Shown: positions 46,101 to 54,810 of the stretch, piece by piece
How positions within the stretch are numbered: the stretch's first letter is position 1
How the letters are laid out: each line of letters starts with the position of its first letter
Assembly: GCA_031262985.1 (NCBI GenBank)
Contig: JAISGQ010000002.1
Coordinates: forward strand, 1 to 64,000
Source: Oscillospiraceae bacterium
GTDB lineage: Bacteria > Bacillota > Clostridia > Oscillospirales > Acutalibacteraceae
DNA: 64,000 bases
Reading direction: 5' to 3'
Notes under the pieces: generated by a model
The model's input: only the letters and a program-made list of their open reading frames with translations
The model's database searches: none
Told to the model about the DNA's origin: nothing
Translations under genes and position numbers: made by a program

Positions 46101-48779
46101 GAGCCGGAGGACGAGAATATCTTCCGTGAGTTCTTGCTCGCGCTGTGCAACACTCTCTTTGAGGACTCGCCAGAATATGAGTACTCCAATTTCCTGCGCC
46201 GCCATGATATACTCAAGAACCCCGCTCAGGATAAGCCCGCATTGTACAAGCGGATACCCTTCGACTCGGGGCTTGGCAAGGCGAATTTGTACTCCAACGA
46301 GAGGTATCCCTTCTACCGCACACTCGAACAGCTCAAATTCTCGCATTTTACATTTGACGCCATAAAGCACAACATCCTCATCGAGGTGGGCGACAGCAGG
46401 GTTTACGAGGAGCTTGACAAGCTGATATACCGCGAGAAAAACCCGAATCTCATGCAGTTCGCGGTTATCGAGACTACCTTGGGCTTCCTCTACCTCGAGA
46501 AACGCTGCCTTGAGGACTGGGGCGTGAGCGAGGACACCGTGTGGCACACGGCTGAGAGCAATATGCAAAAACAGAGGATGCCTGTCCGCTACTCCTTCTC
46601 GGGAACGGAGTACACCTCATTCAGGTACCTCCAGCACGACCTTGCCTCTTATGTACTCACTAATTTCAATATCCTCGACAGTTTGGCTAAGGGACGCGAC
46701 ATAATACTCACCTCCCCCTGCCGTGAGATTGTGTATATAGACCTCTACAAATTTACCTCCGTCAAGAAGATGCTGGAGTTCTCCGCGCATTACAACTCCT
46801 CCATACTCATAGGCGGCGAGGAGTACGAACACGCGGTTACGCCCGACGTGTTCATTTACCATGCAGAGACAAAGACACTCGACAGAGTGGACGACGAGAG
46901 CTACATCCTGCTCGGCGACTCGGTCGCGCGGCGAGAGGTTCTGCACTCCGTACTGCCGCTCAATATCGACCTCGATATGGATAAGATTGCCGCTCCCTGC
47001 ACTACAGACGAGGTTGCTGTCCTCTCGGATGAGGACGTGACGGTGCAGGAGGCTGTGTACACTATCCTTCGCGTCTACTGCGACATGAACGGCGAACGCG
47101 ACTACACCTTGCCGTACAACGCCGCTATGGGCATTTTCGAGGAGCTGTTCATATCGAGCGACGCTATGTATCCTCCCGCGAGAGGACGTGAACAGCCCGA
47201 CCCGATAGCGCATATCGACATAGCCGCGAAAATGGTGGTCAAGGCGGGAAAGACCGTCTCATGGCTACTCGTGCAGGCTCTCTCACATTTGTGCACCGAT
47301 ATAAAATACGAAACTCCCACAAGTGCTAACATAAGGGAAGCTGTACTTCGCGAAATATACGGCGACAACGCGAGCGCGGTGTGGTTCAACTGCGCCACGG
47401 CGACGGAGTTTGACCGTATCACTAAGGCGAAGGAGCGTATACGCGAGATTATGACCTCCAACCAGCATCTGACTATCCTCGATGCTAAGATAGAGGTGCT
47501 CATGCACGCTCTCACCCTCGTTTTCCACCAGTTCGGAGGAAAGTACGCGCTTGACCAAGTTCGCCGCCACCTCGCGCAGGCGATAAGCGACGTTACCTTC
47601 AACTTCGAGATAAATCAAAGCGCGTGGCTGCCTTCTCCGGGTGACGATGTGGATATTGAAATGCAGTCGCAGGGTATGCTCCTTCGAGGCTTCGACAGAG
47701 GCACGCAGGAGAGGACGCTGGCAACTCTCGCGAACGCTATCGGCGACACCGACCTCTCTGAGGGAGGCTGGCCGCTCCTGTGCTTCATCAAGCTTGTCAA
47801 GTACGCCTACCTCGACCCTGTGGAGATGGTGGAGCGGTATTTCGTCAGCAGAAGCCGCCTTATCCCAAGTCAGGCGGTACTCAAACAGCTCTACTACAAG
47901 GACCTCAACAGCGAGTTCGTAAAGCACCAGAGGAAGACCTCGTTTACACGCGCCGCCGCTAAGACGGAGGATGTGTTTGACGAGCGTCCCTCGCAGTCAG
48001 GTGACGTAGGCGACGTTGCGGGGAACTTCGAGAGCGTGCTTGCATTCGACTCCCGACCGCTTGAGGCGCTGGACAAGGAGGACGGAAATCTCCGCCCTAA
48101 GCTTCAGTTTTTGCCTGTAGAGCCGGGTTATCTCGAAAAGAGGATAAGCTTCGTCCTCGAACCAATTGACGAGCGTGTGACTAAACAGCTCTATGACGCG
48201 GCGCATTTTATCACAAGGCTTTTCCATGTGCCGTCGATTAACTTCATCTCCAACGACGATTTGGAGTGCGAACTGCACTACGGCATACTGCGCCGCAAGG
48301 TGCAGATTACCACCCTTCGCTCCATGGCGTGGACAATCAGGGATATTCTCTCGGAGACAGGAAGGGATATGCGCGATGTGACTGTAGCCGACATAAAGCG
48401 TGCCACTGAGATTGTTGAGGTCAACAACAGGCTTCACTATAAGACTGACGGCGCGTTCAAGACACTGTGCGGTATGTCGCTCGACGACGGGATGTTTGTG
48501 CCCGCCTACGAGCAGATTCTCTACTTCGCGCAGGAGCTTATGCCGGAGACGCGTCTCTACAGCCTATTTTCACTCCACGAGGAGCTTGTCGCGCTTGCGC
48601 CGAGCATGAAGCTGATATTCGATATACTCCGCGAACAAAAGCGTGGAGAGAAGATGCCGCCTGCCGGTGTGCTGTTCGACACCGTATGCGCGTGGAGCGT
48701 GTTCGCTCTGAGCTGCGGCGGTTCGTTTGAGCTGGCGGAAGGACCTTCTGTCTATAACTACAATCAGATTCAGAGGTAG
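43110..48779 (+). CDS. Giant 1889-residue multidomain protein with a 45-residue repeat array
   Basis: No signal peptide or membrane segment is visible, so it is probably cytosolic. Residues 1-230 are charged, Pro/Glu/Ala-rich and look disordered. Residues about 234-571 contain seven or eight repeats of roughly 45 residues built on a pattern like A-x-D-I-x-G-I-K-Y-P-x-x-F-D-x-x-x-x-D-F; variants include GIKYPANFD, VKYPPTFNI, GIKYPASFDI and LVYPPQFDI. Another linker (740-890) follows. Residues about 1040-1260 weakly resemble the DUF1444/YtpQ layout (WGVSEDTVWHTAESN, ILTSPCREIVYIDL, TPDVFIYHA). Residues 1300-1889 are mostly helical and unassigned. Start ATG 43110 follows AAAGGATG. It follows the PP2C gene, with element D between. 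Confidence 0.85.
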   Translation: MAFFKRFKEQTVDQNRASVLAEDALETQKTALARREQEKAAAAIASAPHSSEESGEEFAFQSVSNEFEEYSQPEPYYAPEPHSFGRKASAQQAAQREKTPAPAENGKQKKKKPRGKRFGGSRGANGAMLSPVLSFGVEEQSAAEIEKEKRFNEMTAEMDDISDIFSADITSPAAELGGRAGEEPKLPAFKNIAASVEQKPDSGDAPIIEPMQSLRAEKRVRRENRPKPENPVSLAFCDLSDREDLTAAEIEDASEIYGIKYPANFDTSSCDFSGRDIDFSNFSLCRSLKWEDIAEAADISGVVFPSSFDVENAEFFNISIRSCDFSAVYSLKWRHIEAAADIVAVKYPPTFNIADGQFTNRNISGTDFSLVSTMRWSNIHDASDITGIKYPASFDIENANYMGRDISRSDFSLVKNLRWEHISDAVGVKGIIYPDTFEFSDVNFAGKDISDSDFSNVKSFSFDSIAKAASVRGIKYPDCFDADSGNFERKNIAGSNFSRVSTLRWRHIKEASDIKRLVYPPQFDIDNADFTDRDIDFSDFALLPGFNWQSAVFAQSREGVVYPSGFVEPLPSDDEIQGAMIISLLKLYTSINTEFNTERLYSDVSALYPGIDDERAALLIENSSAVWEGENGKRKIQIAARSSYLGDKLYLLKLGFKLLYPKLGMEETLKTLRLNLHGIFKKHEQKSFDARLTDLSRGKYLSAGELSDIRFVPITERKQTREVNLESASAVITEQTAKISPAEDDTFGAGKATAPADSSSHDAPPVAEPARSKVYSFGNVPFVESKKDLPPAIPAEYESYGKTEAAQEAVLPAPIAEAPAAVTEEEEYPLPYRSADTEEPAPAVQSDYEQYSKPRTSPALPIEPVAVQLPSDRGDIPKPLDLSAVRAKKAEEEKRANRLSDEEKGIRTGVMGMLLYIHRSVSDESISNAELFSEFMKIYPGAAAKEVAAMAQFASNTLNGRNQETRARLFIFASKAPDVIKHKLLDFTYGIYIYRLSEPEDENIFREFLLALCNTLFEDSPEYEYSNFLRRHDILKNPAQDKPALYKRIPFDSGLGKANLYSNERYPFYRTLEQLKFSHFTFDAIKHNILIEVGDSRVYEELDKLIYREKNPNLMQFAVIETTLGFLYLEKRCLEDWGVSEDTVWHTAESNMQKQRMPVRYSFSGTEYTSFRYLQHDLASYVLTNFNILDSLAKGRDIILTSPCREIVYIDLYKFTSVKKMLEFSAHYNSSILIGGEEYEHAVTPDVFIYHAETKTLDRVDDESYILLGDSVARREVLHSVLPLNIDLDMDKIAAPCTTDEVAVLSDEDVTVQEAVYTILRVYCDMNGERDYTLPYNAAMGIFEELFISSDAMYPPARGREQPDPIAHIDIAAKMVVKAGKTVSWLLVQALSHLCTDIKYETPTSANIREAVLREIYGDNASAVWFNCATATEFDRITKAKERIREIMTSNQHLTILDAKIEVLMHALTLVFHQFGGKYALDQVRRHLAQAISDVTFNFEINQSAWLPSPGDDVDIEMQSQGMLLRGFDRGTQERTLATLANAIGDTDLSEGGWPLLCFIKLVKYAYLDPVEMVERYFVSRSRLIPSQAVLKQLYYKDLNSEFVKHQRKTSFTRAAAKTEDVFDERPSQSGDVGDVAGNFESVLAFDSRPLEALDKEDGNLRPKLQFLPVEPGYLEKRISFVLEPIDERVTKQLYDAAHFITRLFHVPSINFISNDDLECELHYGILRRKVQITTLRSMAWTIRDILSETGRDMRDVTVADIKRATEIVEVNNRLHYKTDGAFKTLCGMSLDDGMFVPAYEQILYFAQELMPETRLYSLFSLHEELVALAPSMKLIFDILREQKRGEKMPPAGVLFDTVCAWSVFALSCGGSFELAEGPSVYNYNQIQR

Positions 48780-48791
48780 GGTAAGGAAAGT

Positions 48792-48827
48792 AAGCACCCC
48801 CTCAGCCGCACGGCTGAGGAGGTGCTT
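48792..48827. terminator. Bidirectional terminator between convergent genes
   Basis: AAGCACCCCCTCAGCC/GGCTGAGGAGGTGCTT with a GCAC loop. Confidence 0.8.
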
Positions 48828-48871
48828 TGGTTGTGAGGTGGTTAAGTTTGAGCTTATATAGTTAATTATTG

Positions 48872-50332
48872 CTATTCTGCTTTTTCCGCCGTGTCAATAA
48901 AGCTGTTGAGCCAAATAGAAGTCACCTGCCCGACTGCCGTTCCGTTGACCGTACACAGATACCGCCGCGAGGGAGCTTCATAAAACTCAATCACATCGCT
49001 CTGCCGCTTGAAGTTATCAAAATACTCCGCCTCGACAGTTACGACAGGCTGCTTTCCCGTCTTTTCGGTGCTGCTGTTCATGATATGCCCGTTACTCAGC
49101 ACCCTGAGTAGCTCCTTGTAGTAGTTGATATTTATCTCCGTGCCGTCTTTGTAGGCGCGGTACTCGAAGTAGCCGTCATCCTCGTCTTCCGTCAGCGACT
49201 TCCTCTCCACAGAGAAGGAGTACAGCTTATCCTGCGTCCGAACGGAAATTTTCGAGAGGGCGTCAATTGAGTATGTGCGTATCGACGAGCTTTTCAGCAC
49301 ATCAAGTGTGGGGTTCGCGAGGACGGGTACTGCCGACGGCTCAAGCACATATATCACATCCGAACCGTCCGCCTTGACGTAAAAATTGCTGTCGTTCTTG
49401 TATCCGCACACTATCGTCCTATCGACGCCGCTGTACTGGAGCTTGATTTCCGTGCTGTCCTTGCTAAATCCGTACTTCTTGTCCTCCGCCTTTGTCGGCT
49501 TGACCGCCGCTATATCCATGGCGGTGAGGTTGCTCAGCTCGGTCACAAGGGAGGTGACATTCACGTCGTCTATAACCGCCTTGTGCGGCTTTGTTATCGC
49601 GTAGTCCTTGCCGTAGTTCTGGTCGCTCCTGTCGGTGACACTGCACGGCTCGAGTACTATGCTTTGCTTCTCCTTCGGGAGCTTTATCTCTATCCTACCT
49701 ATTACGGGAGTTTCTTCGCCGCTCGCCAAGCCTAATATATCGTAGTCAATGAAATACTTTGCTCCCTGTAAAATCGCGTCGTGGAGTGGGACTGCGTACA
49801 CCGTGTCGAAATTGTCGAAGCAGGCGAAGTAAATCCCCTCGTCCTGCACTACCTCATTGCCAACGTAAAGTACGCTCTTGGTTTTGTCCTTGAAGTGGAC
49901 GGTCAGTGTCGCTATCGGCTTCTCGAGACCGAAGGAGGACAGCTTCTGCCCGCTTGACTTTACATCGAGCGAGTAGTTCGCGCCGATTTCACTGCCGTAG
50001 TACCAGACGTACTCGATAAAATCGCTGTAGAGAGGCGCAACTCCGCTAAGCTCCTTGATTTCGAGCGTACCCGCGACCGAGTTCCGCTTTATCGTGAATT
50101 TTCCGTCTATATTGGCGTTTTGGAGGACGATGTAGTCTATCTCGTCAGACTGCCTACTCAGGAGCTGGACAGGTGTATCGCTCTCCGACACAGCAGAGCC
50201 GCCGCCGTGGGTGTGGTACTCCCCTTCCTCCTCGCCGCCTGTGTCGGGAGTGGTGATAAGCAGAACCAGCGCGACTGTGAGAAGCACCGCCGCCGAGAGA
50301 AGGGCGATAAGCCCTTTGAGCTTGGTTTTCAC
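48872..50332 (-). CDS. DUF4340 domain protein of a Gld-type ABC system
   Basis: 486 residues with one N-terminal membrane segment (about 7-27), a His/Glu-rich patch and a long extracellular beta-rich DUF4340 region (about 60-480). It is the last gene of a four-gene minus-strand operon and overlaps the preceding gene by 4 nt. In other bacteria DUF4340 proteins accompany ABC_tran/ABC2/Gld_1 genes; the role is unknown. Confidence 0.85.
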   Translation of the reverse strand: MKTKLKGLIALLSAAVLLTVALVLLITTPDTGGEEEGEYHTHGGGSAVSESDTPVQLLSRQSDEIDYIVLQNANIDGKFTIKRNSVAGTLEIKELSGVAPLYSDFIEYVWYYGSEIGANYSLDVKSSGQKLSSFGLEKPIATLTVHFKDKTKSVLYVGNEVVQDEGIYFACFDNFDTVYAVPLHDAILQGAKYFIDYDILGLASGEETPVIGRIEIKLPKEKQSIVLEPCSVTDRSDQNYGKDYAITKPHKAVIDDVNVTSLVTELSNLTAMDIAAVKPTKAEDKKYGFSKDSTEIKLQYSGVDRTIVCGYKNDSNFYVKADGSDVIYVLEPSAVPVLANPTLDVLKSSSIRTYSIDALSKISVRTQDKLYSFSVERKSLTEDEDDGYFEYRAYKDGTEININYYKELLRVLSNGHIMNSSTEKTGKQPVVTVEAEYFDNFKRQSDVIEFYEAPSRRYLCTVNGTAVGQVTSIWLNSFIDTAEKAE

Positions 50333-52077
50333 AGATACCGCCTCCTGATGTAGACAAACAGTCCGCCCAGTATGACAAGCGCGGGGACTACGAAGCCTAT
50401 GATTGCGGAGATGACCTTGATTGTGCCTGTCTCCACGGAAAAATCGACGGCGGAGAGGTATTTTACCTCGATGTTGATTGTCTGGTCGCCGATTCCCGAA
50501 CGCTCGTTGTAGGTGTTGAGAAGGAGGCGGCTGTTGCCGAACGCCGTATTGCTCAGATAGTCCGCCTCGTAGATGGAGGCAGGCGCGACAATTATGTCGC
50601 TCCTTATGTCCTCTCCGTTGGCGTTCTGCCTGTACTGCGTGGAGTTTGCCATAACCACTCTGTGAGCCATGTCGCCGAGGGCGTTTGTATCGAATTTCTC
50701 CGAATCGCCCTGCAAGCCGGAAAATCCCGTTGCAGTAGTGGACAATATCGGGTTAGTGACAAAATCTCCCTTTACCTCGAATTTCTGCACTACCTCATTG
50801 GCGAGGGAGACGGCAGTGCGGATATTTCTGTCGAAAAGGTCGCCTACGTAGTCCGATTGGTAATATTGCGCGTAGAAACTACTGTTTGTAGCTCCGGGGA
50901 TGACCTCCGAGGCAGTTCCCTCATACACAATATTCCTGCTTATCTCCAAGCCCCAGTCGCCGAGCAGGTCGTTGAGGTTGGGAGTGTCGGCGGTAAAGGG
51001 CGAGGTGTAAACCATGAGTGTCTTGCCGAGATTGCCGCCGTTATTGAGCCACTCGTCGATTTTCGCCGCCTGCGAGGGGGTTATATCGCGAATCGGAGAG
51101 GCGAGTACGGCGATGTCCGCGTTTGCGGGAATGTCGTCTGTCCGTATGTCGGTCTGAATTATCTCATAGCCGTTGAGGGAGATTAAGTTGAGGAGGTAGG
51201 AAACTCCCTGCTCGCTGTCAAGTCCGTCAAGGAAGGCGACCTGCGGCACTTTCGGTATAGTGACCGTCTTAATGAGGGATGTGAGGAGCGTTTCAGTGTA
51301 GGAGCTGGAGATGTCCACACTCTCGCTCGAGGTGTTGTACTCGCTCGAAAGACTGGGGAGCATCTCATAGAAGGAGGTCACTCTGGTTCTCCTCTCAGAG
51401 CCGACTACTATGGAGTACTGACCGAGTATGTCGAGATATTCGGGGTACTGGTCGAGAAATTCGGGATTTCTCGTCAAATCCACATAATCAATCTTGATGT
51501 GGTCGCTGTAGCCCGCGTAGCGGAGTATAAGCTCATGGGCAAGCGGAATCTGAGAGTAGGGGTCTACCGTAATATCCGGTTGAGTGCAGTCGGTCTCCCT
51601 TGCTAAAATGACTATGCTCACGTCCGATTCGAGTGATTTGAGAATCTCCTTCGTGGAGTCGGAGAGCGAGTATATACTGCCCTGCGTCATGTCCACATTG
51701 AGGAGGGGGAATCTGTCCACTAAGTAGATGGAGATGACGTTGAGTACTACAACCAGTGCCAAAAAGAGAGAAAACATACCGAGTGCTACAGAGCCGTGGC
51801 GGAGCTTTTTGCCCTTGAACACTTTTTTAAGCTTTGCGCCTACGCTTATCTGCTCCCACTGCTCGCCATCACCCGCTGCTCCTGCGGAGTTCTCCATGGC
51901 GGAGTTGTAGTCCTTCCCCAAAATCAGCTTGAGGAAAAACTTGCTTATGCCCGAGGGGGCTCTCCTCTGCTGTTCGCTGATTTCGGAAAAGCCCGAGAGC
52001 AGCTCGTCAATTTCGTCTGTGCGATTGTCCTCTTTGCCTGTCTGCGCGGAGGACTTCTTCTTTTCGTCGTTCTTCAA
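50329..52077 (-). CDS. GldG-like ABC auxiliary protein
   Basis: 582 residues: a cytoplasmic Lys/Glu/Ser-rich N-terminus (1-100), a membrane segment (about 103-126), a large extracellular ABC-type-uncharacterised (Gld_1) domain (about 130-540) and a C-terminal membrane segment (about 552-575) with a basic end. It contains IVILARETD and ADIAVLASPIRDI strands typical of the family. It partners the permease directly upstream (14-bp gap). Confidence 0.85.
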   Translation of the reverse strand: MKNDEKKKSSAQTGKEDNRTDEIDELLSGFSEISEQQRRAPSGISKFFLKLILGKDYNSAMENSAGAAGDGEQWEQISVGAKLKKVFKGKKLRHGSVALGMFSLFLALVVVLNVISIYLVDRFPLLNVDMTQGSIYSLSDSTKEILKSLESDVSIVILARETDCTQPDITVDPYSQIPLAHELILRYAGYSDHIKIDYVDLTRNPEFLDQYPEYLDILGQYSIVVGSERRTRVTSFYEMLPSLSSEYNTSSESVDISSSYTETLLTSLIKTVTIPKVPQVAFLDGLDSEQGVSYLLNLISLNGYEIIQTDIRTDDIPANADIAVLASPIRDITPSQAAKIDEWLNNGGNLGKTLMVYTSPFTADTPNLNDLLGDWGLEISRNIVYEGTASEVIPGATNSSFYAQYYQSDYVGDLFDRNIRTAVSLANEVVQKFEVKGDFVTNPILSTTATGFSGLQGDSEKFDTNALGDMAHRVVMANSTQYRQNANGEDIRSDIIVAPASIYEADYLSNTAFGNSRLLLNTYNERSGIGDQTINIEVKYLSAVDFSVETGTIKVISAIIGFVVPALVILGGLFVYIRRRYL

Positions 52078-52091
52078 TTAAAGCTCCCCTC

Positions 52092-52796
52092 CTAACTCCA
52101 GCGGCGTCTTTCAAGCACGCTGATTGTCGTAAATATGAATGTGGCGGTAACGCTCAGAAAGAATATGAGGCTGGAAAAATCAAGCAGTCCTATGGTGAAG
52201 GGGGTGTATCTGCCCACGAAGGACACCCACTGCACCACGGAGACAATCAGCGGATTGGTGGTAATCATGGGGATTACGTCAAGGATAATGAATATTGTAG
52301 CTACCGCGAAGGTGCATATCGCGGAGATTATCTGGCTCTCTGTAAGGCTTGAGATGAACATACCGACTGAAATGAACGCCGCGCCGAATACTGCCGCGCC
52401 GACCATGTTGCCGGCGATTAACGCCCACGGGGGAGTGGCGAAGTAGCTGAACACGAGGGCGTAGAGCAGGGTGAAGAGAATACATCCTCCGTACACCATG
52501 AAGGCGGAGAGGAATTTTCCCATCACTATGGAAAATATACTCACGGGGGAGGTGAGGAGAACTTGGTCGGTTTTGTTCTTCCTCTCCTCGCTGAAAAGCC
52601 TCATTGTTAATACCGGTAGTAGTATTAGGATTATATTTAACATTCCGTAGTATATTTCGGGGTAATCGGAGGACGAACCTCCGCTGAGTACCGCGTTAAA
52701 ATACATGGCGGAGAAGAAAATATACACGCCGCAAAAGACATAGCCTACAGGCGAGCGGAAATAACCGCTGAGTTCCTTTTTGATTATAGCTTTCAT
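52092..52796 (-). CDS. ABC-2 permease (GldF-like)
   Basis: 234 residues and six membrane segments; starts MKAIIKKELSGYFRSPVGYVF, the usual ABC-2/GldF opening, with LFSEERKNKTDQVLLTSPVS after the second segment. Translocates an unknown substrate with the ATPase upstream. Confidence 0.9.
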   Translation of the reverse strand: MKAIIKKELSGYFRSPVGYVFCGVYIFFSAMYFNAVLSGGSSSDYPEIYYGMLNIILILLPVLTMRLFSEERKNKTDQVLLTSPVSIFSIVMGKFLSAFMVYGGCILFTLLYALVFSYFATPPWALIAGNMVGAAVFGAAFISVGMFISSLTESQIISAICTFAVATIFIILDVIPMITTNPLIVSVVQWVSFVGRYTPFTIGLLDFSSLIFFLSVTATFIFTTISVLERRRWS

Positions 52797-52810
52797 ATAC
52801 GCACCTTTCC

Positions 52811-53743
52811 CTACACCGTCAGTGTCGCAAATATGTCCTCAAGGTCGAGCTGGGAGGGCTTCATTTGCAGGATTGCCCAGTTTTTCGCACACATCAGATT
52901 GAACACTTTGCGGCGAACATCCTTCCCCAACTTCGTGACTATATCGAACTCAAACACGCCCTTTTCCGCCTCCCCGCGCCTTTGAACCTTAGACACACCG
53001 TCAATCGAGAGGAGCAGGTCGTATATCTGCCGTTCCGGTCCTGCTATGCGCACGTTGAGCGACTCGCCGTCCGACACCGACTTGTGCAGCTCCTTCGTTG
53101 TGTTGTCCGCCACAAGCTGTCCTCTGCTCAGGACTATCACGCGGTCGCACACCGTCTGCACCTCGCTGAGTATGTGAGTGGAGAGAATGATGGTGTGCTT
53201 CTCACCCAGTTTCTTGATGAGAGAGCGGATTTCCACTATCTGATTCGGGTCAAGCCCTACTGTCGGCTCGTCCAAAATAAGCACGGGAGGAGAGCAGACA
53301 AGTGCCTGCGCTATGCCTACACGCTGTCTGTAGCCCTTAGAGAGGTTCTTTATCAGCCTGCGCCGCACCTTCTCAACTCCCGCAAGGGAACACACCTCGG
53401 AGATATGCTCCTCCTTCGGGAGTAAGCAGCCCTTTAGCTCGTAGATAAACGAAAGGTACTCGTCTACGGTCATGTCGGGGTAGAGCGGCGGATTTTCGGG
53501 GAGATAGCCTATCTGTGCCTTCGCCCTCGACGGCTGCTCGAGTATGTTGTAGCCGCCTATCGTGACACTCCCCTCCGAGGAGGAGATGTAGCCCGTGATT
53601 ATATTCATGGTGGTAGTTTTTCCCGCTCCGTTAGGACCGAGAAAGCCGACAATCTCGCCCTCATCCACACTAAAGCTTATGTCCTTGACGGCGTTGATGC
53701 TCCCGTACCACTTGCAAAGACCGCGCACTTCTATAGTAGCCAT
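52811..53743 (-). CDS. ABC ATPase (GldA-like)
   Basis: 310 residues from ATG 53743, which is spaced from AAAGGA; an upstream frame from 53779 has no ribosome-binding site. Walker A GPNGAGKTT, signature LSKGYRQRVGIAQAL, Walker B VLILDEPTVGLDP. The accessory C-terminal domain (about 215-310) is typical of the NosY/GldA exporters. First gene of the four-gene operon. Confidence 0.92.
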   Translation of the reverse strand: MATIEVRGLCKWYGSINAVKDISFSVDEGEIVGFLGPNGAGKTTTMNIITGYISSSEGSVTIGGYNILEQPSRAKAQIGYLPENPPLYPDMTVDEYLSFIYELKGCLLPKEEHISEVCSLAGVEKVRRRLIKNLSKGYRQRVGIAQALVCSPPVLILDEPTVGLDPNQIVEIRSLIKKLGEKHTIILSTHILSEVQTVCDRVIVLSRGQLVADNTTKELHKSVSDGESLNVRIAGPERQIYDLLLSIDGVSKVQRRGEAEKGVFEFDIVTKLGKDVRRKVFNLMCAKNWAILQMKPSQLDLEDIFATLTV

Positions 53744-53814
53744 AAACAAATATCCTTTCAGTGATGTTGTACATACCAATCGGTTGTACTACTCATAACT
53801 CGCGAAGCTGTTAT

Positions 53815-54630
53815 CTATACCAACCTTTTGCCATGCTCATAACTCGCGAGAATGTTCTCTATATTCTTATGCAGGATAAGCTCTAATTCTTCCTCCGACA
53901 GTCCGCATTTTAATAGCCACTCAAGCTCGTAGTCTGCACGCCACATGGGAAAATCCGTGCCGAATACCACTCTATCCGCGCCGAACTCCGATATGAGGTG
54001 CTTCATGTAGTCTAAATTTTTGATAAAGCCATAGGTGGAGCTGGTGTCTACCCAGCAACGCCGCGATTTGAGGTGCTTGATTGCCTCCTCGGTCTCCGAC
54101 CAGCCGCCGAAATGCGCCCCTATGCAGTCAAGCCTCGGGAACATATCGAGTACCCGCGCAAGTCTGGCGGGCTTGGAGTACTGATAGCGGAAATCGCCCA
54201 TGTGTATGAGCAGCGGCAGTCTCCCCTCTATGGCGCGGTATATCCGCAGAGCCTTGTCCTCGTCGAGCAGAAACTTTTGTATGTCGGGGTGGAGCTTAAC
54301 TCCCTTAAGCCCAAGTTCGATGCACCGCTCAACCTCGTCCTCAATGTCCTCAAAATCGGGATGGAGAGCGGCAAAGCCTATAAATTCAGGACGCTTTTTA
54401 CACTCCTCCGACAGAAAATTGTTGATAGACTGCACCTGCTTGGGTGTAGTGGCAACAGAGTGAACCAGATATTTTGATATCCCCGCCTGCTGACCGTTCT
54501 TAATTAGATTATCGCACGAAGCCACCTGATTATCCATCTCGGTGTCGTAAAATTCTGATATCCCCGCCGTCGCCTTTGCCGCGATTTTCTCGGGGAATAT
54601 GTGTGCGTGTCCGTCTATTATGTACATCAT
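53815..54630 (-). CDS. Amidohydrolase-family metal-dependent hydrolase
   Basis: 271 residues from ATG 54630 (a second ATG follows directly), after AGAGGG. TIM-barrel amidohydrolase_2 motifs: DGHAHIFP (metal HxH), LKGVKLHPD, LIHMGDF, CIGAHFGGW and FGTDFPMW. Hydrolyses or decarboxylates an unknown small substrate. The upstream frame to 54732 covers promoter DNA. Monocistronic. Confidence 0.9.
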   Translation of the reverse strand: MMYIIDGHAHIFPEKIAAKATAGISEFYDTEMDNQVASCDNLIKNGQQAGISKYLVHSVATTPKQVQSINNFLSEECKKRPEFIGFAALHPDFEDIEDEVERCIELGLKGVKLHPDIQKFLLDEDKALRIYRAIEGRLPLLIHMGDFRYQYSKPARLARVLDMFPRLDCIGAHFGGWSETEEAIKHLKSRRCWVDTSSTYGFIKNLDYMKHLISEFGADRVVFGTDFPMWRADYELEWLLKCGLSEEELELILHKNIENILASYEHGKRLV

Positions 54631-54658
54631 TTTCCCTCTTCTCTTTGTTTTGACAAAT

Positions 54659-54667
54659 ATTATAGCA
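54659..54667 (-). promoter_or_regulatory. Extended -10 promoter of the amidohydrolase gene
   Basis: Minus strand TGCTATAAT, about 30 bp before the start; -35 is weak. Confidence 0.55.
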
Positions 54668-54724
54668 CAATATTTTGAAAATTGTGTGACCAATTGAGAA
54701 TTTTTTATAATACCGCTCACAGTT

Positions 54725-54770
54725 AAAAACAAAACAGCGGCAGGAAGCCACCGTAGTGGATTCCTGCCGC
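54725..54770 (-). terminator. Terminator of the sugar ABC operon
   Basis: Minus strand GCGGCAGGAA/TTCCTGCCGC with an inner CCAC/GTGG pair, followed by a T-rich run (complement of 54725-54735). Confidence 0.85.
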
Positions 54771-54810
54771 CGATTGTCCTGTAAGTCTTATAAAATTCTG
54801 TAAGAAAACC

